Shown here in pieces: positions 10,095 to 20,893 of a stretch of 24,438 nucleotides of DNA; the stretch's first letter is position 1; each line of letters begins with the position of its first letter. A program made the translations under genes and the position numbers. The notes under the pieces are model-generated. The model searched no databases. It saw only the letters and a list, made by a program, of their open reading frames with translations, and had not been told where the DNA came from. The DNA is taken from NCBI GenBank assembly GCA_036897485.1, contig JAYMTF010001301.1:1-24438 (forward strand), written 5' to 3'. This DNA comes from Pelargonium nanum. Its lineage: Eukaryota > Streptophyta > Magnoliopsida > Geraniales > Geraniaceae.

Positions 10095-11430
10095 TGAAGC
10101 ATATATTGATGTTCAATATGATATGGTTTTTAATATTCTATTAAAGTCACCATAAATGGGAATGTATTGGTTCAGAAGAGATAATTCAAGAATATTCAAA
10201 TCATACCCATCAAAGATTATATAATTAATGCCTCAAAAGGTCTTTTAATTTGACATTTGTTATGTTAGCTGAACATAATTAATTTTGATCAAACTGGAAA
10301 ACCAAAAAAGTTTTTGAAATTAATTGTCTATATTAATCTACCAGCACGACCAAAAATACACTTAAACCAATATTTATATGAGTATGTTACACACACTCGA
10401 ATAGTTTGATTGATTTTTTCCAGAGAACTATTGAAAGGACTCTAGGCTACAAAAATCCACGTGTTATCATAGACGGAATTGGTCATCGATTATCGTCGAG
10501 TACGGTGGAGAAAATGTTGTCGTTGATGCTTGACTTGTTGAATCATCGACGCTAAACACGAATTACTTTTAGCAGATTTGAATCCATCATAAGTTGCATT
10601 GATTCTTGCTGGTAGTGTGTTTTAATTAACACATGCTCATTGCACGTGTTTCCGTTAGTTTATAACATATTACGTCTAACTTAACGTACTACGTTAGTTT
10701 ATGACATATTATATCTAATTTATTTATATATTCTCATTACAGTTACATGTATTTAACATGCACTCGAAAATACTCAATATCTAGTACATATAAAATTTCA
10801 TACCAAACTACCCTTTCTCGTAATTTTTTATTTATTAACCTACATCACTTCAAGTTTTGCCTACAATTTGTACTGCAATAAAAAAAAATTATCTTTGCCA
10901 TGGAATCCTAAGTTGGAGACTACGAAAATGCAATAGTGTCACTGTTACATCGTTCGAATCCAGTTTATTCGACATTACCATTGGAGATTTTACAAGCCGA
11001 CCCAGTAACCAAGTGTAACCAAAAAAGATGGTTATTGGAAGATGTTTTAATTCGATTATAAAACAAAAGTATCTTGAAATTTTCTAATCCACGCCAAAGA
11101 TAATTTCAATTCGTCTGTCATCTAAATTAAGTCATAGAATACTAATTTCTAGGTAACCGATCAATTGACTCGTAGGATCCCGACTTTATTGTAAGATACA
11201 ACTTTTAAGCGTTTTTTGAACCAGAGATTCTTGTAGTGTGGTCTAACCGATTCGGCCTCCCGATTGAATTTTAAAATATATTTTGAAATATGCCAATGTA
11301 TACGTTAAATTGAAGTGCAAGTAAGATCTAAGGTATGTATATAGATATGATATGTAACAAGAAAGACAGCAAATTGAATGCTTTTTTTAACGTTAAGTTA
11401 ACCACCAATCCATAATAATTAAATAATCTC
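9837..11430. other. AT-rich intergenic stretch, only a microsatellite recognised
   Basis: No gene is visible. Apart from the AAT array at 10044-10094, the stretch is unordered AT-rich DNA. A lone B-box-like GTTCGAATCC at about 10952 has no matching A box and no tail. Confidence 0.55.
10044..10094 (+). repeat. (AAT)17 microsatellite
   Basis: There are seventeen uninterrupted AAT units over 51 bases. A perfect array of this length is probably variable between individuals. Confidence 0.97.
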
Positions 11431-11610
11431 ACGCGCAGCACAGAAGACACACGCGCTCTAGCTCTTATTCTCTTCCTAGGTGGCTTTGAATTCTTTGACC
11501 CTCACCCACTCATTCACTCTCTCCATTTATTGCCATCCATTTCACCACCACTCACCACCCCTCCATACCCACGCTCATATGAGCTGCGTGTACTCTAATC
11601 GCTCACCCGT
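11431..11610. promoter_or_regulatory. GC-richer, CACC-rich patch upstream of the ALOG gene
   Basis: Within long AT-rich DNA, this stretch has an abrupt rise in C, with ACGCGC, ACACGCGC and many CACC/CACTCA blocks. It has no open frame or transposon ends. Patches like this upstream of developmental regulators are often conserved control sequence; that is inference only. It lies about 1.7 kb before the ALOG start codon. Confidence 0.3.
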
Positions 11611-12239
11611 TTAAAATCAAAGCCAATTTTTTGGTAGTTTATAGTTGAGAAGTTGTGTTCATTTCAAGTTACATGATAAATGTTTTATTAAATAAATCAA
11701 CCTAAAAATAATTTTGTTGTTTTAAATATGTTAGCATGACACGCTCAAACTGTACTTAAATGACTGAGTTTAAAATTACGGCAAGACATGACTTGATATG
11801 TTAACTTAATGATTAGAATAATACTCTATAGTTAAATAAATGATAAAATACATGAATCACTAATTCAACAAAAATTGAAAGCTCTTTGTTTTCATTAAAA
11901 AAGTAGAGTTAAGAATACAACATGCACGTTTTTTTTATAAATAATGTTAGGATGAAATGCATGAATCATTAAAATAAATTTCATGTATTCTTGCAAAATG
12001 AATTTAAGTATCGTAAATTAGATTGTCTCTTATAAACATATACAACATCCGTTTCGAAAAAAGTAAAGTTGTGCGATTATACATACATATTAATAAGAAA
12101 TCAAGTATCATTGGATAAATATAAATGTTGTAGGTTTATATTAAAATGGTAGATAACACTTATTTTAAAACAATTTTATTTTACTAATACAATACTTATT
12201 TTAAAGATGAGTAGTATAACATATGATGTTAAACTACTA

Positions 12240-12425
12240 TTAATATGTGAAAGACAAGCCACTCTATGTGAACAAATTGCCCTAAAAAGCTTGAGTTTGG
12301 GAAGGTTGGATTGACGTGCCATGGAGGCGCGTGGGTAATGAAGAGGGGATTGGAGTGTAGTAGAGGAGTGAAGTGGAGGGGCCGCCGGAGATGAATAGTA
12401 TGCGTGTCACGTCCCAATAGGTCCC
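12240..12425. promoter_or_regulatory. GC-richer patch with ACGT and GCC-box-like motifs upstream of the ALOG gene
   Basis: This lies about 0.9-1.0 kb upstream of the ALOG start codon. It holds TGACGTG at 12312-12318 and CACGTC at 12408-12413, both bZIP/bHLH-type ACGT cores. It also holds GCCGCC at 12381-12386 (the core of ERF GCC boxes) and GGCGCGTGGG at about 12326. Base composition contrasts sharply with both flanks. No coding sequence is credible on either strand. It is a candidate distal promoter module for the downstream gene. Confidence 0.4.
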
Positions 12426-12980
12426 ACCATGTGATTTTTTTAAATTAATTCTCTCTCTTTTTTTGGATAAACAAATTAATTCTCTCTTTCAAATTTCACA
12501 AGTAGTAAACTCATTTCTTCTATCCTTTACTCTCTCATTGTTTTGAAAATAATAAAAAGTGCATCAAATCCAAACCCTAAACTTAATTTGACTATTTGGA
12601 TTCTAGATAGATCCATTTCTAACACTCAACTTGATTTGTAAGAGGTGCATGTCGTGGTTACTGAGTTGAATTTACGGTGAACTTGATCGACATAAAAATT
12701 GATCATATGATTTAAGCTTGTAAGAATATGAGTTGAATTTTAAATGTTTGTAGATTTAAGTTCAAATTGTTAACTCTACTTAAATTCTTAAAAAAGAATG
12801 AGTATGATTTCTTTTTTCTTAGTTGACCTCCTATATATTTACCTTTTATTTTGTAGTTGAGATGACGTATTAATTATACTTCACATAATAAAACACATGC
12901 ACTATTACACAGTACAAAAATCAAATTCGAGTACTTGCGAGCAAACTATCGTGTTTAACTATCCATAAGAGCATACAAAG

Positions 12981-13284
12981 ACATATATATTCTCATGTAT
13001 ACATATATACATACATGAATAAATACAAAAATACATACATACCCCCTAGCTAGTTCTTTATTATACTTCCCATCATCATCACCACCATCATCATACATCC
13101 ATTCATCAAACTCCTCTCTCTCTCTCTCTCTCTCAAAAGCTGATCACTCCATCTCCATAGCTCCCTCCCAAAACCCTCCTCTCCTTCTCCACCACCACAA
13201 CCCAAAACACAAAGTCTCTAGTGATCTCTACAAAACACCACAAACACACCATATCTCTCATCTTCAATCAATCACTACACCAAT
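12981..13284 (+). promoter_or_regulatory. core promoter and CT-rich 5' leader of the ALOG gene
   Basis: TATA-like tracts lie at 12981-13012 (ACATATATAT, ACATATATAC). They are followed by an A/C-rich, then strongly pyrimidine-rich leader with an uninterrupted C(TC)10 run at 13114-13134. Between about 13030 and 13284 there is no ATG, so the first ATG of the inferred transcript is the ALOG start. CT repeats in the leader are common in plant promoters. The exact transcription start is not determined. Confidence 0.5.
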
Positions 13285-13959
13285 ATGGATCCTTCCTCTG
13301 GTCCGGGCGCACCCGACCCGGGACCCGGAGAGGGTCCATCAACACAACAACCTCCACCCGAAACAACCTCCTCTCCGGCGGCGGCGGCTCCGCCGAGCCG
13401 CTACGAGTCGCAGAAACGTCGCGACTGGAACACGTTCCTGCAGTACCTGAAAAACCACAAGCCTCCGCTCACGCTCGCTCGGTGCAGTGGCGCTCACGTC
13501 ATCGAGTTCCTGAAGTACCTCGACCAATTCGGCAAGACCAAGGTCCACGCGTCGGGTTGTCCGTACTTCGGCCACCCCAACCCTCCCGCTCCGTGCGCGT
13601 GCCCACTCAAGCAGGCCTGGGGTAGCCTCGACGCGCTCATCGGACGGCTCAGAGCCGCCTACGAGGAAAATGGCGGACGGCCAGAATCCAATCCCTTCGG
13701 AGCCAGAGCCGTACGGATTTACCTCCGGGAAGTGCGGGAAGGCCAGGCCAAGGCACGTGGGATTCCGTACGAGAAAAAGAAACGGAAAAGACCCACTGTC
13801 ACCGCCACGTCCGTCATCGGAGCCAACACTCACAGCAGCAACTCAGAGGTTGGTGTCGGCGGCGGCAGTGGTAGCAGTATTATAGCCGACGGAAATGCCG
13901 GAGGAGGAGGCGCCGATCCTCCTCCTCCAGCTACTTCCACTGCTACCACTGCCGTATAG
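13285..13959 (+). CDS. LSH6: ALOG-domain (LIGHT-DEPENDENT SHORT HYPOCOTYLS family) nuclear protein, LSH6-like
   Basis: This is a single-exon gene of 224 residues, with ATG in a good context (A at -3, G at +4). Residues 1-37 are a Pro/Gly/Ala/Ser-rich low-complexity leader. The ALOG domain runs from about 38 to 170 and starts [14 protein letters not shown]. It contains the zinc-ribbon insert H88-x3-C92 ... C104-x-C106 and the invariant [20 protein letters not shown] basic nuclear localisation signal, KKKRKR, lies at 164-169. The tail 171-224 is Ser/Gly/Pro-rich and disordered. The family comprises plant DNA-binding regulators of meristem and organ-boundary development. Iyer and Aravind traced the fold to the DNA-binding part of a tyrosine recombinase. 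KNHKPPL at 56-62, [10 protein letters not shown] and the neighbouring GILT gene point to the LSH5/LSH6 branch; exact orthology is from memory. The CDS is far richer in G+C than its surroundings. Confidence 0.95.
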   Translation: MDPSSGPGAPDPGPGEGPSTQQPPPETTSSPAAAAPPSRYESQKRRDWNTFLQYLKNHKPPLTLARCSGAHVIEFLKYLDQFGKTKVHASGCPYFGHPNPPAPCACPLKQAWGSLDALIGRLRAAYEENGGRPESNPFGARAVRIYLREVREGQAKARGIPYEKKKRKRPTVTATSVIGANTHSSNSEVGVGGGSGSSIIADGNAGGGGADPPPPATSTATTAV

Positions 13960-16900
13960 TTTTGTTTTTTCTCTTTTACTATTTTTTTTCTTCTTCTAAA
14001 TTTTACTTCTCGGATCGTTTATCTGTTTAATTGTGATTATAAGATATATAAATATATATATAAATATTGGATCTAAATCGAAATCTCAAGATAATTTTCT
14101 CATATATTTTCAAGAAAAAAAATTGTGCAATCAACACAACAAAGTTTAGTATATTTCTAAATTCCGTTGCTAATTGCACAGTTTCTTGTCTTGTGCGGTA
14201 TAATTGTTTCAATATTTATGTCCTATAGTTACATATATTCTTGCACTGTTTTCTTTATCGTTTGCGCTGTTAAATCAATTGTTTAGACGTTTTCGTCGCA
14301 CAGTTTCTGTTTTCTCAACTTTTGAACAGCAAGATTAATTGTTTTTAATATGTTTTAGTGGTTGCTCTAAACATGAATTCATTTTAATTAGAAATTACTA
14401 GTAACTCGATACATGATAAGTTTATAGATTTTTTTATAACTATTTTGCCTTTTTGTGATTCTACTCGCTCGATTTTAGATTAACCATCTCAAAATAGTAG
14501 ATTCAATCTCGTTTAATTGGTAAATTACAAGATATATAGTGTTGGAGGACAAAGCTGTAGCTGGTTAAATCTGTTACATAAACATGGTTGGATCGAAAGA
14601 AGCAAGTAGTAGTACTAAATACAAGTGTGTGTGTTTTATGTGTGACACTACAAAAGAAACAGCAGTTTTAGCAGAAATTCATGTGTACTGTTCAGCTGGT
14701 CCATGTTTCTTCATCATCATCGGATGGTCTGCTCATGCACACGTGCGTCTCCTCCATTCTCATTCTCTTTTATGTATATATATATATAGACACACTCATA
14801 CACCAACATGCATTATTGGTTCTTGGATACAATTTAACATTGTTTTAAGGATCAAGTTTTGTTCTAGGGTTTGAGGGAGAAAGAGTGTCATTCAAATTTT
14901 GATTGGTTGATACTCGACCGAACAAATAAGGATATGCAATTTTACGAATTAGCACTCACATATATATATTTGTTTATGGCATTGCGGACTGCAAATTCAA
15001 ACGAGTTAGAATTGTACAGACACGTCTTGTGGCCGAACAATTTTTCATCAATTTTATAGTATTTTGCCACTTGGTGAAAGAGGATAGAGCAGTAAGAAGT
15101 TGAAAAATACGAACATCTAAGCTTTTTTGGTTAGGATAGCATTAGGCTCGCATCCCAAATTTTCTAATTTGCTCATACTCGTTCTAATAAGTTTGTATTG
15201 CTGAGATATTTTCAAAATAATTTTTTTCTTTCTACATTTTATTCTCCTCTATCTTTTGGTTTTTAGAACCAAATCACGAAGATGATCATCATAAATCAAT
15301 TACTATTTCACTTTTATTTTATTTTTTTCTCATCCTATAGCTACATACCTTAGATTAGTTTTAAATATATATTGTGAGGATGACATTTCTTTTTGTGAAA
15401 ACAACATTTACTATATATAATATATAGGAGCTATGCTATGATTTAGAAAATGAAAAGAAAAAAGGAATAAATAAGTATTTGTGATTGATCAAATAATTAT
15501 TAGGGTAACCAACCACCTAAGGCTGAGTGTGAAAATGACTAGTGGCCAACCAAGCTCTTGCTTTGCTTCTCAATTCTCTCTATTCTATTGTATTAATTAT
15601 TGATAATAAAAAATATAATAATAGTTATTAATATCTTATTACAACTTACATTTATTCTATTTTGTTATAATAGCCATTGAGACCCACCATTCACTACAAG
15701 ACAAACTCCTATTTCCAATATTTTAATTACACATCCCATATCCAATAATTAATATATATAAACCATGCAAAATTTATTGATTTCTCTATATATTAATTAC
15801 TTTATTTTATAATTATATAGCCTTTTTTGTACTATTATTCTTCCTTTAATTATTTTGTTTTATCTTTTTCTTCATATCCATTGAACATTGATTGCTCCTC
15901 TTTCATTTTCATGTAACTTTCATTTATCTCATTTCCTCTTTATTAGTTGAACATCCTCTACTTATTTATTTATCTATTATTGTTTTTCATGAATTTATGA
16001 AGTACTAATATTTATGATAAATAGTACATAGCACATGTCATATCAGCACTACTTTATTGTCTCATATCTTATATTATACTTCTCATTTACAATATTTCAC
16101 GGTAAATAAGCTAACATTATAAACAAGTGTGATAAATTTGTTGTTAGAAATCTATTAATTTAGCATTGATACTAAATTTATGCGGTATACATTTTTCATC
16201 AAGCTCTATTAATTTTGAACGGTTATTATATGAACTGAGTCATGATAAATCATAGTACATTTTACTAGTTTTTCCCTACGAACTGTGATTAGTATGAAAT
16301 ATGAGATGATACTCGTGTAATAAATCTACGTATGATTTTGTTGTTACACTATATATAGTTGTGGACAAATTAGGGTTTGAAAGAAGGAAACAATATTAAT
16401 TTACTCGTATTTAAAATTATATATATATATAGAGAGAGTGGTATGTGACGCGTTGATGTACAACTAAACAAAAGTAAATTAAATTAACAAACAAATAAAT
16501 CAAGATTCTAAAATTACATTTTTTAAAACGCCAAGATTCTAAAATTACTTTAGCATACTACTTGAAATTTAAAAATAAATAAATAAAGTACTCCTTAAAT
16601 GACTCTTAAATGATCTAAAATACATCTTTAACGACGTAACGATAAGTTATGATCACAAATTTATTTAAACGTACCGGTTAAATTTTCGACCTATCTCGAT
16701 ATTGTATCTTTTATGACCAAATTTTATATCAAATCTGAATTCACCTGCATCACATGCATGTTAGGGTTTTAAAGGGTGGGTCAGAATCAAGTCAGAGAAT
16801 TCTGAGGATCAGTCAAGAAGCAAAAGGAGTAATGTCACAAGATAGATCATAAAAAGCATGCAATAAAAGTTAAGAAAAAAAAGCCCTAAAATTTCCTGCT

Positions 16901-17820
16901 GAGTTTACAATTTCTTCTTCTTCTTCTTCCACATGAGTTTGTTTTTTCCTTGTTAAATTTAAATTATAGTATTTAATTAATTTTGTTCTGTGACATATAT
17001 ATATAAATAAAAGCAGCATTAAATTAAATGAAGAGATGAGAAGTGTATAGTCAATAGTCATTTCATTTGGGGGCAGACCAGCCACTGCTACTTCATTTAT
17101 TAAAAATATTTATATATCTTATAGAGAAAGAGAGTGAGAGGTGTTTCTTAAAGAAAGCACCTGCACTGACTGGTCTTGTCCACCATCACCAACCCTACTA
17201 TACAAATTATTTGTATGTATATATAGTTTTGTTTCAATAATTTCGAAAAAGAGAATCAATTTTTTCCTTCTAATTTATTAGCAATATATATATATATAGA
17301 GTTTTTCTTTAAACAATATATATATGTATATATAGAATTAAGAAGGGGTAAAGGTACGTGTAAATTACATATATTAGATGTCGCAAGTATTTCACGCGCA
17401 TATGTATATGTAAACGAGAAAATCAACTCAACATATAAAGCTAAATGAAACGTTTGTTTCATGTGCATTTGATACATATACTTTATCGCACTGATAGATG
17501 CATGTAAGTTAACCTATAAATATTTGTAACATTATCAAGTTATGTGTTAGTTTTCACATCGATATATAAATATATGAAAATGCTTACTATTGAGGTATAT
17601 TGTATCTGAACTCTTAAATTTATCTAACTTTTTCACATTTTCATATTTTAAGAATAAAATATAAATCAATGTTTGGTTTGTTATTGTATATATATTTACG
17701 TAACATGTATTTTTTAGAACTGATAGATGCATGTAAGTTTACTTATCGTAGTTCGGTAATTCCTAATTAACAAATAATTTTTGTACTAATAAATAATGGG
17801 ATGTAATTTTAATAAGAGAA
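13960..17820. other. AT-rich interval downstream of the ALOG gene, no gene recognised
   Basis: The first 100-250 bases are presumably the ALOG 3' UTR (T-rich, no clear AATAAA). The rest holds AT microsatellites (for example 14045-14065, 16418-16430, 17285-17298), a CTT run at 16912-16929, a 17-base direct repeat (16501-16517 and 16532-16548), and the longer pair at 17490/17719 listed separately. Open frames of 61-96 codons in this interval run through microsatellites and have no family signature. Confidence 0.55.
17490..17742 (+). repeat. pair of 24-bp direct repeats around a 205-bp AT-rich segment
   Basis: ACTGATAGATGCATGTAAGTT is identical at 17490-17510 and 17719-17739. The next three bases differ by one (AAC against TAC). 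The enclosed 205 bases have no inverted ends, A-tail or ORF. This could be a relic of an insertion with target duplication or a local duplication made during double-strand-break repair. Confidence 0.7.
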
Positions 17821-17833
17821 AAAAGACTCTCAG

Positions 17834-17935
17834 CCAATAAATCATGGCCAATTAGGTGATGCCACGTCAGCTATTTACACCCATACCCGCTCCAATGAAT
17901 TTTTGGACGCGTAGAGTTCTACCCGGATCCGTTTT
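17834..17935. promoter_or_regulatory. isolated promoter-like cluster with an exact ER stress response element
   Basis: CCAAT at 17848-17852, nine bases, then CCACG at 17862-17866 matches the ERSE consensus CCAAT-N9-CCACG exactly. The CCACG is part of GCCACGTCAGC, a bZIP-type ACGT element. Two further CCAAT boxes lie at 17834-17838 and 17892-17896. The patch is clearly more GC-rich than the flanking DNA. ERSE sites bind NF-Y together with bZIP factors such as plant bZIP28/bZIP60 in the unfolded-protein response. There is no gene start nearby on either strand, so its target is unknown. It may be an enhancer, the promoter of an unseen non-coding RNA, a relic or chance. Confidence 0.4.
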
Positions 17936-18829
17936 CTTTGTCTTTTAGCTGAGATTCTTGATACTCTTTTAATAATATTACTTGTTTTTTTCACCAAAAA
18001 TATACTACACAAATAAAACACATTCATCAAATTCATATTCTGCTACTGATTAGCTGTTTGATCTTGCTTTAGAAATTGTTAAATAAATAAATAATAAAAA
18101 TTATCATGATGTTCACAATGATTGATGACGTATTGAAAAGGGTTTCTAGAAGAGAATCGAGACAAGATAAGAAAGAGAATAGCTTCTTTTTTTATTTTTA
18201 TTTTTTTAGTGCAATTATTTTTATAAACAACACCACCTTTAAAATGCAACTCCCATGACTCACAACTACGTCGTTTACTTTTCTTTTTGTGTACACACCA
18301 CAAAGACCTATATTGTACACAATATTGGTCACATATAATCTTTATATTTTATATAACAAAAATATGATATTTTGTGGGTACGTATGAGATGTGTATGTAT
18401 AGATTCAATTCATATAGAAGATATTGTCTTAAAGTTGATACTTTAGAGTGATCATATGATTTTGTGTTGATTATGAAACCGTATTTTACAGGCGGCTACC
18501 ACATGAATAAGTTCAATTTTACGTACGGATTCAAGAAAAAAGTTATTACTACTACTACTGTTATGTTTTACGCAACATGCACTTACAAAAATGAGAGTCA
18601 GATTTTGGTAAAAGTGAATAAGGGTTAAAATTTAAATTTAATAAAATAAGTAAAATTTATATGTGAGATAAATTTGTAATTAATTAATTGTCTTCTCATC
18701 ATTGAATTATTGATAAATGTTATTTCTTTAAATGGACATTGTTCTTTTGTCTGAACACTTCATTTTTGTATATTTCACATCAAATATCAGTGTTCACAAA
18801 TTTAAACTTTACTTGGATGGAACCGTTAG

Positions 18830-19230
18830 TTTTGATTTGAATTTATGAACACCTAAAATTTAAATAAAAGTTATGTGGAACACATTTTGCATTTAAAATC
18901 TGAAGCCGACACGACGAGTGGCCAACAACCCACACAAACTATCACTCATTTTGGGTCGGGTTTAGATGATCCAATATTCAACTTGAACCCGAAAAACCCA
19001 ATCCAAAATTGCGATCAAATAAAATAGATCCTACCAATCTCGGGTCGGACAAACATGTAAGAATTCAAATTCTTCGCACGTAAACACGGTTTATATCCTA
19101 AAACCAGTATGAATTCACACAAATTTTGAATTAAAACATTTTCACATTGAAACTCATTTTAACAAACTAGCGCACTTCTTTTGAATCGGGTTTCAGATTA
19201 GTTTTTTTCACCTGATCTAAAATTCGAATT
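18830..19230. repeat. decayed dispersed repeat with GGGTCGGGTT blocks
   Basis: Blocks such as TTTTGGGTCGGGTTT, CTTGAACCCGAAAAACCC, CTCGGGTCGG and GAATCGGGTTT recur within 400 bases, in both orientations. The texture is like the block at 2640-2820. No termini, ORF or target duplication can be fixed. It is probably the remains of a repetitive element. Confidence 0.4.
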
Positions 19231-20149
19231 GTCACTTTTACGACGGGTAGAAAGAGGGAAGGAAAATGGGAGACATGACAAGTCAATGGGGGAGGTGGTG
19301 AGAAATGGGATGGGACCCTACAAAGTTTGAAAAAGTGTTGGTAAGGTCTCCGACAAACATATCCAGAAAACTAGATTTTATTGCAGACACACATTTCAAT
19401 AGTCCAATGGTGCTGCTCATCTTTTTTATGCTCTCATTGCTCTTCTTGTGATTCATTCATGTAACCTCATGCTCTTGTTCCCTCTTTTTTTCTATTTCTT
19501 TGTGCTTTCACTTTCTCACTTCCATGTTCACACCCACTACACTACCATATATATCTTGCTTCATTTGGGTTCATGCATTTTCCATATTTTCATGGAAGAT
19601 ATAGATGTATAAACAATTTTCATGTGATAATTTGAAGTTGTTAATTAGAACGGAAATGATTAGTGCATGTAGGTAAATGCATGTTAACTGCATGTAGGTT
19701 GATGTTACGTATTCTCAGCCACATATAACTTTGCATTGAAAAATGATGAGGTAGGACCCAGATAGATTTTAGAGAGAGAAAGAAGAAGCTGATTAGTCTT
19801 CTGTGGCTAAAATTGCGTCAACCTACGTGTAATATACATGCATCAAGTTTCATGCAACAATCTTCTTCCTAATTAAGTTAGAAACAACAATTACGCAAGT
19901 CACATGCATATATTATTTCTCTACCTTTTCTTTTTGGTCAATTTTAATTTATATTGTTTTACCTACAAAGTCCATGTTCATTGTAAAATAGGATAGTAGG
20001 CCATACAATCTTACCAAGTCTTGACTTCTTATACACTAACATACAAAACTAATAGACCAATACATACCTAAAAGGCTAAACTCATGATATATATCATTGC
20101 TCTCATAACAAATAAAATTGAAAATTACTAGCAAATCGATCTATGAGCT

Positions 20150-20585
20150 GTGTCTGGGCCAAGCCCACTTAGGCTCAGGCTTAAACGGGCCGAACAAAAA
20201 ATGCATGTTCGTATTGAGTAGATTTTCATTGGCCTAAACCAACATTATCGGGTCGACCCAACGTGGGCGACAACAAAATTAGTTTTAAGCCAAGCCTACC
20301 TAGGTCAGGCCGGACCAAAAACGTTCGCATGTTTATCAGGTTACCTTTTGTTAGTCTATGCCTGGTATATCAGCCCGTGCAACAACAAAAATGAGTTCAG
20401 CTCAAGCCAAACAAAAACGTCTGCACGTTTATCGGGTCACCTTTTATCAACATGTGCCCGGTGGAGTCGGGCCGGCCCATGCTACAAAAAGATTGATTTG
20501 TGGGCCAAACTTACTTGGCTCAGGCCGGACAAAAACGTTTGCATGTTTATTGAGTCATCTTTGGACGGGCCGGCGCCATTTTGCC
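20150..20585 (+). repeat. degenerate tandem repeat, about four units of roughly 96-121 bp
   Basis: A block CAAAAACGTTYGCATGTTTAT or a close variant starts at 20195, 20316, 20412 and 20530, giving steps of 121, 96 and 118 bases. Each unit also carries GGCCAAGCCTAC-, GGCTCAGGCCGGAC- or GGGCCGGCC-like stretches. Units are well diverged from one another. The two overlapping open frames of about 85 codons in this array are by-products of its GC-rich composition. It lies about 300 bases beyond the 3' end of the GILT coding region. Confidence 0.7.
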
Positions 20586-20893
20586 AGTTATATACTCCCC
20601 ACTAAGAGTTGAGGGCATAAAATGGAGCCATGATATTATGGAAAAATAAAAGAAATCTACACTATTTTTATGCAGCATGACTGAATGAACCAATTCCATG
20701 CATACATGTCCTATAACAAGCTGATCAACCTCCACATATTAATTGCAGGCTACAAGTCTCACCAAGACAGGTTTTATTATGGCCATTCTCTGAAACAATT
20801 TCAACAAATTTTACCATAAAACCACAAATATAAACAACTATGAAGCAACAAGGATGAGAGAATTCGAATAAAGCATACGTGTTCACGAGACCT

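Noticed and set aside
10940-10970. GTTCGAATCC, a tRNA-like B box
   Set aside because: No A box at the correct distance, no cloverleaf and no A-tail, so neither a tRNA gene nor a SINE is supported.
13221-13625. 134-codon plus-strand frame overlapping the ALOG start
   Set aside because: It begins with GTG rather than ATG, is in a different frame from the recognisable ALOG domain, and translates to low-complexity Arg/Pro-rich sequence.
13339-13833. 164-codon minus-strand open frame
   Set aside because: It lies wholly opposite the ALOG coding region and arises from that gene's GC-rich codon use. There is no signature in its own translation.
14584-14874. 96-codon plus-strand frame starting MVGSKEASSS
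   Set aside because: It runs through GT and TA microsatellites, has no known motif, and no splice pairing or conserved block supports it.
20348-20612. Two overlapping plus-strand frames of about 85 codons
   Set aside because: Both sit inside the degenerate tandem repeat at 20150-20585 and change meaning from unit to unit.
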